A stretch of 5,764 nucleotides of DNA from an uncultured Olegusella sp. (lineage in GTDB: Bacteria; Actinomycetota; Coriobacteriia; Coriobacteriales; Atopobiaceae): contig NZ_CAMXYY010000089.1 of the NCBI RefSeq assembly GCF_947253395.1, forward strand, positions 1-5,764, written 5' to 3'. Shown piece by piece: positions 4,947 through 5,764 of this stretch. The position numbers were made by a program, and so were the translations under genes. Within the stretch, counting starts at the first letter, position 1. The number at the start of each line of letters is the position of its first letter. The notes under the pieces are model-generated. The model made no database searches, was not told the origin of the DNA, and saw only the letters and a list, made by a program, of their open reading frames with translations.

Positions 4947-5564
4947 ATGGCTGACGAACAAACATATACGCAGATGGCAGGGCAGGCTACCGGCAAGATC
5001 GATCGTCCTCGTGCTGAAGCGGCCATCCGTGAACTACTCTATGCAATAGGGGAAGATCCTCATCGCGAGGGTTTACAGGGTACTCCCAATCGTGTGGCAC
5101 GTGCCTGCGAAGAACTTTTTGCTGGTCTTTCTGATGATCCTGCCCGCTACTTGCGCAAGCAGTTCCAAGAAGACCATAACGAAGAGATGGTTATCGTGCG
5201 GGATATCCCTTTTCATTCCATGTGCGAACATCATCTATTGCCCTTTATTGGTAAGGCACATGTTGCCTACATTCCGCGTGCAGGTCGCATTACGGGTCTT
5301 TCCAAGATTGCTCGCTGTGTGGCGGGTTTTGCGGCGCGTCCACAGGTACAGGAGCGTCTGACAGCAGAAGTAGCTGATGCAATGGTAGCCGAGCTCAATC
5401 CCTTGGGCGTGATGGTGGTTATCGAAGCAGAGCATACCTGTATGACCATGAGGGGTGTCCGTGCCGCAGGTGCCGTGACGGTAACCTCCTCGGTCCGTGG
5501 TTGTTTTAAGCAAAACGAAAAAACTCGTACTGAAGCGCTGCGCCTTTTGGGTGTGAGCCATTAA
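4947..5564 (+). CDS. folE: GTP cyclohydrolase I, 205 aa
   Basis: FolE opens the ring of GTP to make 7,8-dihydroneopterin triphosphate, the first step of de novo folate synthesis. It is a cytoplasmic zinc enzyme that forms a toroidal decamer. The N-terminal part has DPHREGLQGTPNRVARA (residues 37-53), the family's REGLxxTPxRV mark. Zinc ligands are Cys93 and His96 in SMCEHHLLPF (91-100) and Cys165 in EHTCMTMRG (162-170). His95 and His163 are the catalytic histidines, equivalent to E. coli His112 and His179. GLSKIAR (117-123) is also typical. The length fits bacterial FolE (about 185-220), and no key residue is missing. The ATG at 4947 abuts the folD stop (TAG 4944-4946), a sign of translational coupling, with GAGGA at 4931-4935 inside the end of folD, 11 bases away. 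The later ATG at 4974 lacks a ribosome binding site. The zinc-dependent type is clear; the IB type would lack this zinc signature. Confidence 0.97.
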   Translation: MADEQTYTQMAGQATGKIDRPRAEAAIRELLYAIGEDPHREGLQGTPNRVARACEELFAGLSDDPARYLRKQFQEDHNEEMVIVRDIPFHSMCEHHLLPFIGKAHVAYIPRAGRITGLSKIARCVAGFAARPQVQERLTAEVADAMVAELNPLGVMVVIEAEHTCMTMRGVRAAGAVTVTSSVRGCFKQNEKTRTEALRLLGVSH

Positions 5565-5573
5565 GGGGTAGCC

Positions 5574-5764
5574 ATGACCTATGCTCTTCCTTTTGAGGTT
5601 ATAAACTGGGATTATGAGCAAGCGCTCGATCAACTGCATCGAGCGCTACATTTTGGTATTCAACCCATGCTTGAAACCGTTATTGATATGCTTGCTGAGC
5701 TGGGAAATCCTGATTTATGCTTCGATGCTTTGCAAATTGCTGGCACTAATGGCAAAACCAGCAC
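5574..5764 (+). CDS. folC: Folylpolyglutamate synthase / dihydrofolate synthase, N-terminal part, 3' end cut by window
   Basis: The first 63 codons and two bases are present. FolC adds glutamate to dihydropteroate to make dihydrofolate and then to THF to make polyglutamates, using ATP; which of the two activities it has cannot be decided from this fragment. The visible part fits the family: LHRALHFGIQPML (residues 21-33), then a helix and LAELGNPDLCF (40-50), then AGTNGKTS (56-63), the start of the ATP-binding loop of the Mur-ligase/FolC superfamily (GTNGKT, not the GTxGKxS of typical Mur ligases). The LH..FGI...L pattern and GNP separate it from MurC-F. ATG 5574 is 9 bases after the folE stop and has AAGGGG (5563-5568) 5 bases upstream, overlapping that stop, so it is in the same operon. 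The gene continues beyond the window, perhaps into further folate genes. Confidence 0.92.
   Translation, partial: MTYALPFEVINWDYEQALDQLHRALHFGIQPMLETVIDMLAELGNPDLCFDALQIAGTNGKTS

Noticed and set aside
5235..5639. 134-codon frame on the minus strand over folE and the folC start
   Set aside because: It overlaps two secure genes, is rich in His, Thr and Cys as antisense shadows often are, and shows no family motif.
1729..5764. Wood-Ljungdahl acetogenesis cluster
   Set aside because: fhs, fchA and folD are shared with ordinary C1 metabolism; no metF, acsE, CO dehydrogenase or formate dehydrogenase gene is present, and folE and folC point to folate synthesis.

Overview
This window is a folate and one-carbon gene neighbourhood on the + strand of a bacterium. 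From left to right it holds the 3' part of 5-formyltetrahydrofolate cyclo-ligase, a predicted single-membrane-span microprotein ended by a strong intrinsic terminator, an unrecognised 116-residue soluble protein, and a tight run of folate genes: fhs, fchA, folD, folE and the beginning of folC. The last four are separated by 61, 10, 0 and 9 bases and look like one transcription unit read from a promoter just upstream of fhs.

The organism is probably a Gram-positive anaerobe or fermenter with intermediate GC. Strong GGAG/GAGG Shine-Dalgarno sites, formate-tetrahydrofolate ligase, and a stand-alone FchA beside a FolD of the 'YERG...FRPLP' kind fit Firmicutes or Coriobacteria-like Actinomycetota. 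I lean weakly to the Coriobacteria. This is inference from gene content and general look, not from a search.

How the genes work together: Fhs charges formate onto THF to give 10-formyl-THF. FchA should convert that to 5,10-methenyl-THF, and FolD should reduce it to 5,10-methylene-THF. The upstream cyclo-ligase returns 5-formyl-THF to the methenyl pool. FolE makes the pterin precursor from GTP, and FolC adds glutamate to make and retain folates. So the run joins C1-THF interconversion to de novo folate synthesis. No metF or other methyl-branch gene is visible, so nothing here by itself shows acetogenesis.

The most notable points are these. FolD lacks the Lys and Gln of the cyclohydrolase site, so it is probably a dehydrogenase only, with the neighbouring FchA doing the missing step. 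The fhs leader carries three complementary segments that can form two mutually exclusive hairpins just ahead of the ribosome binding site, without a recognisable THF or ZTP riboswitch. A perfect 11-bp stem with a short T tract lies between fhs and fchA and could lower expression of the downstream genes. I do not see a clearly new defence or mobile system in this window.
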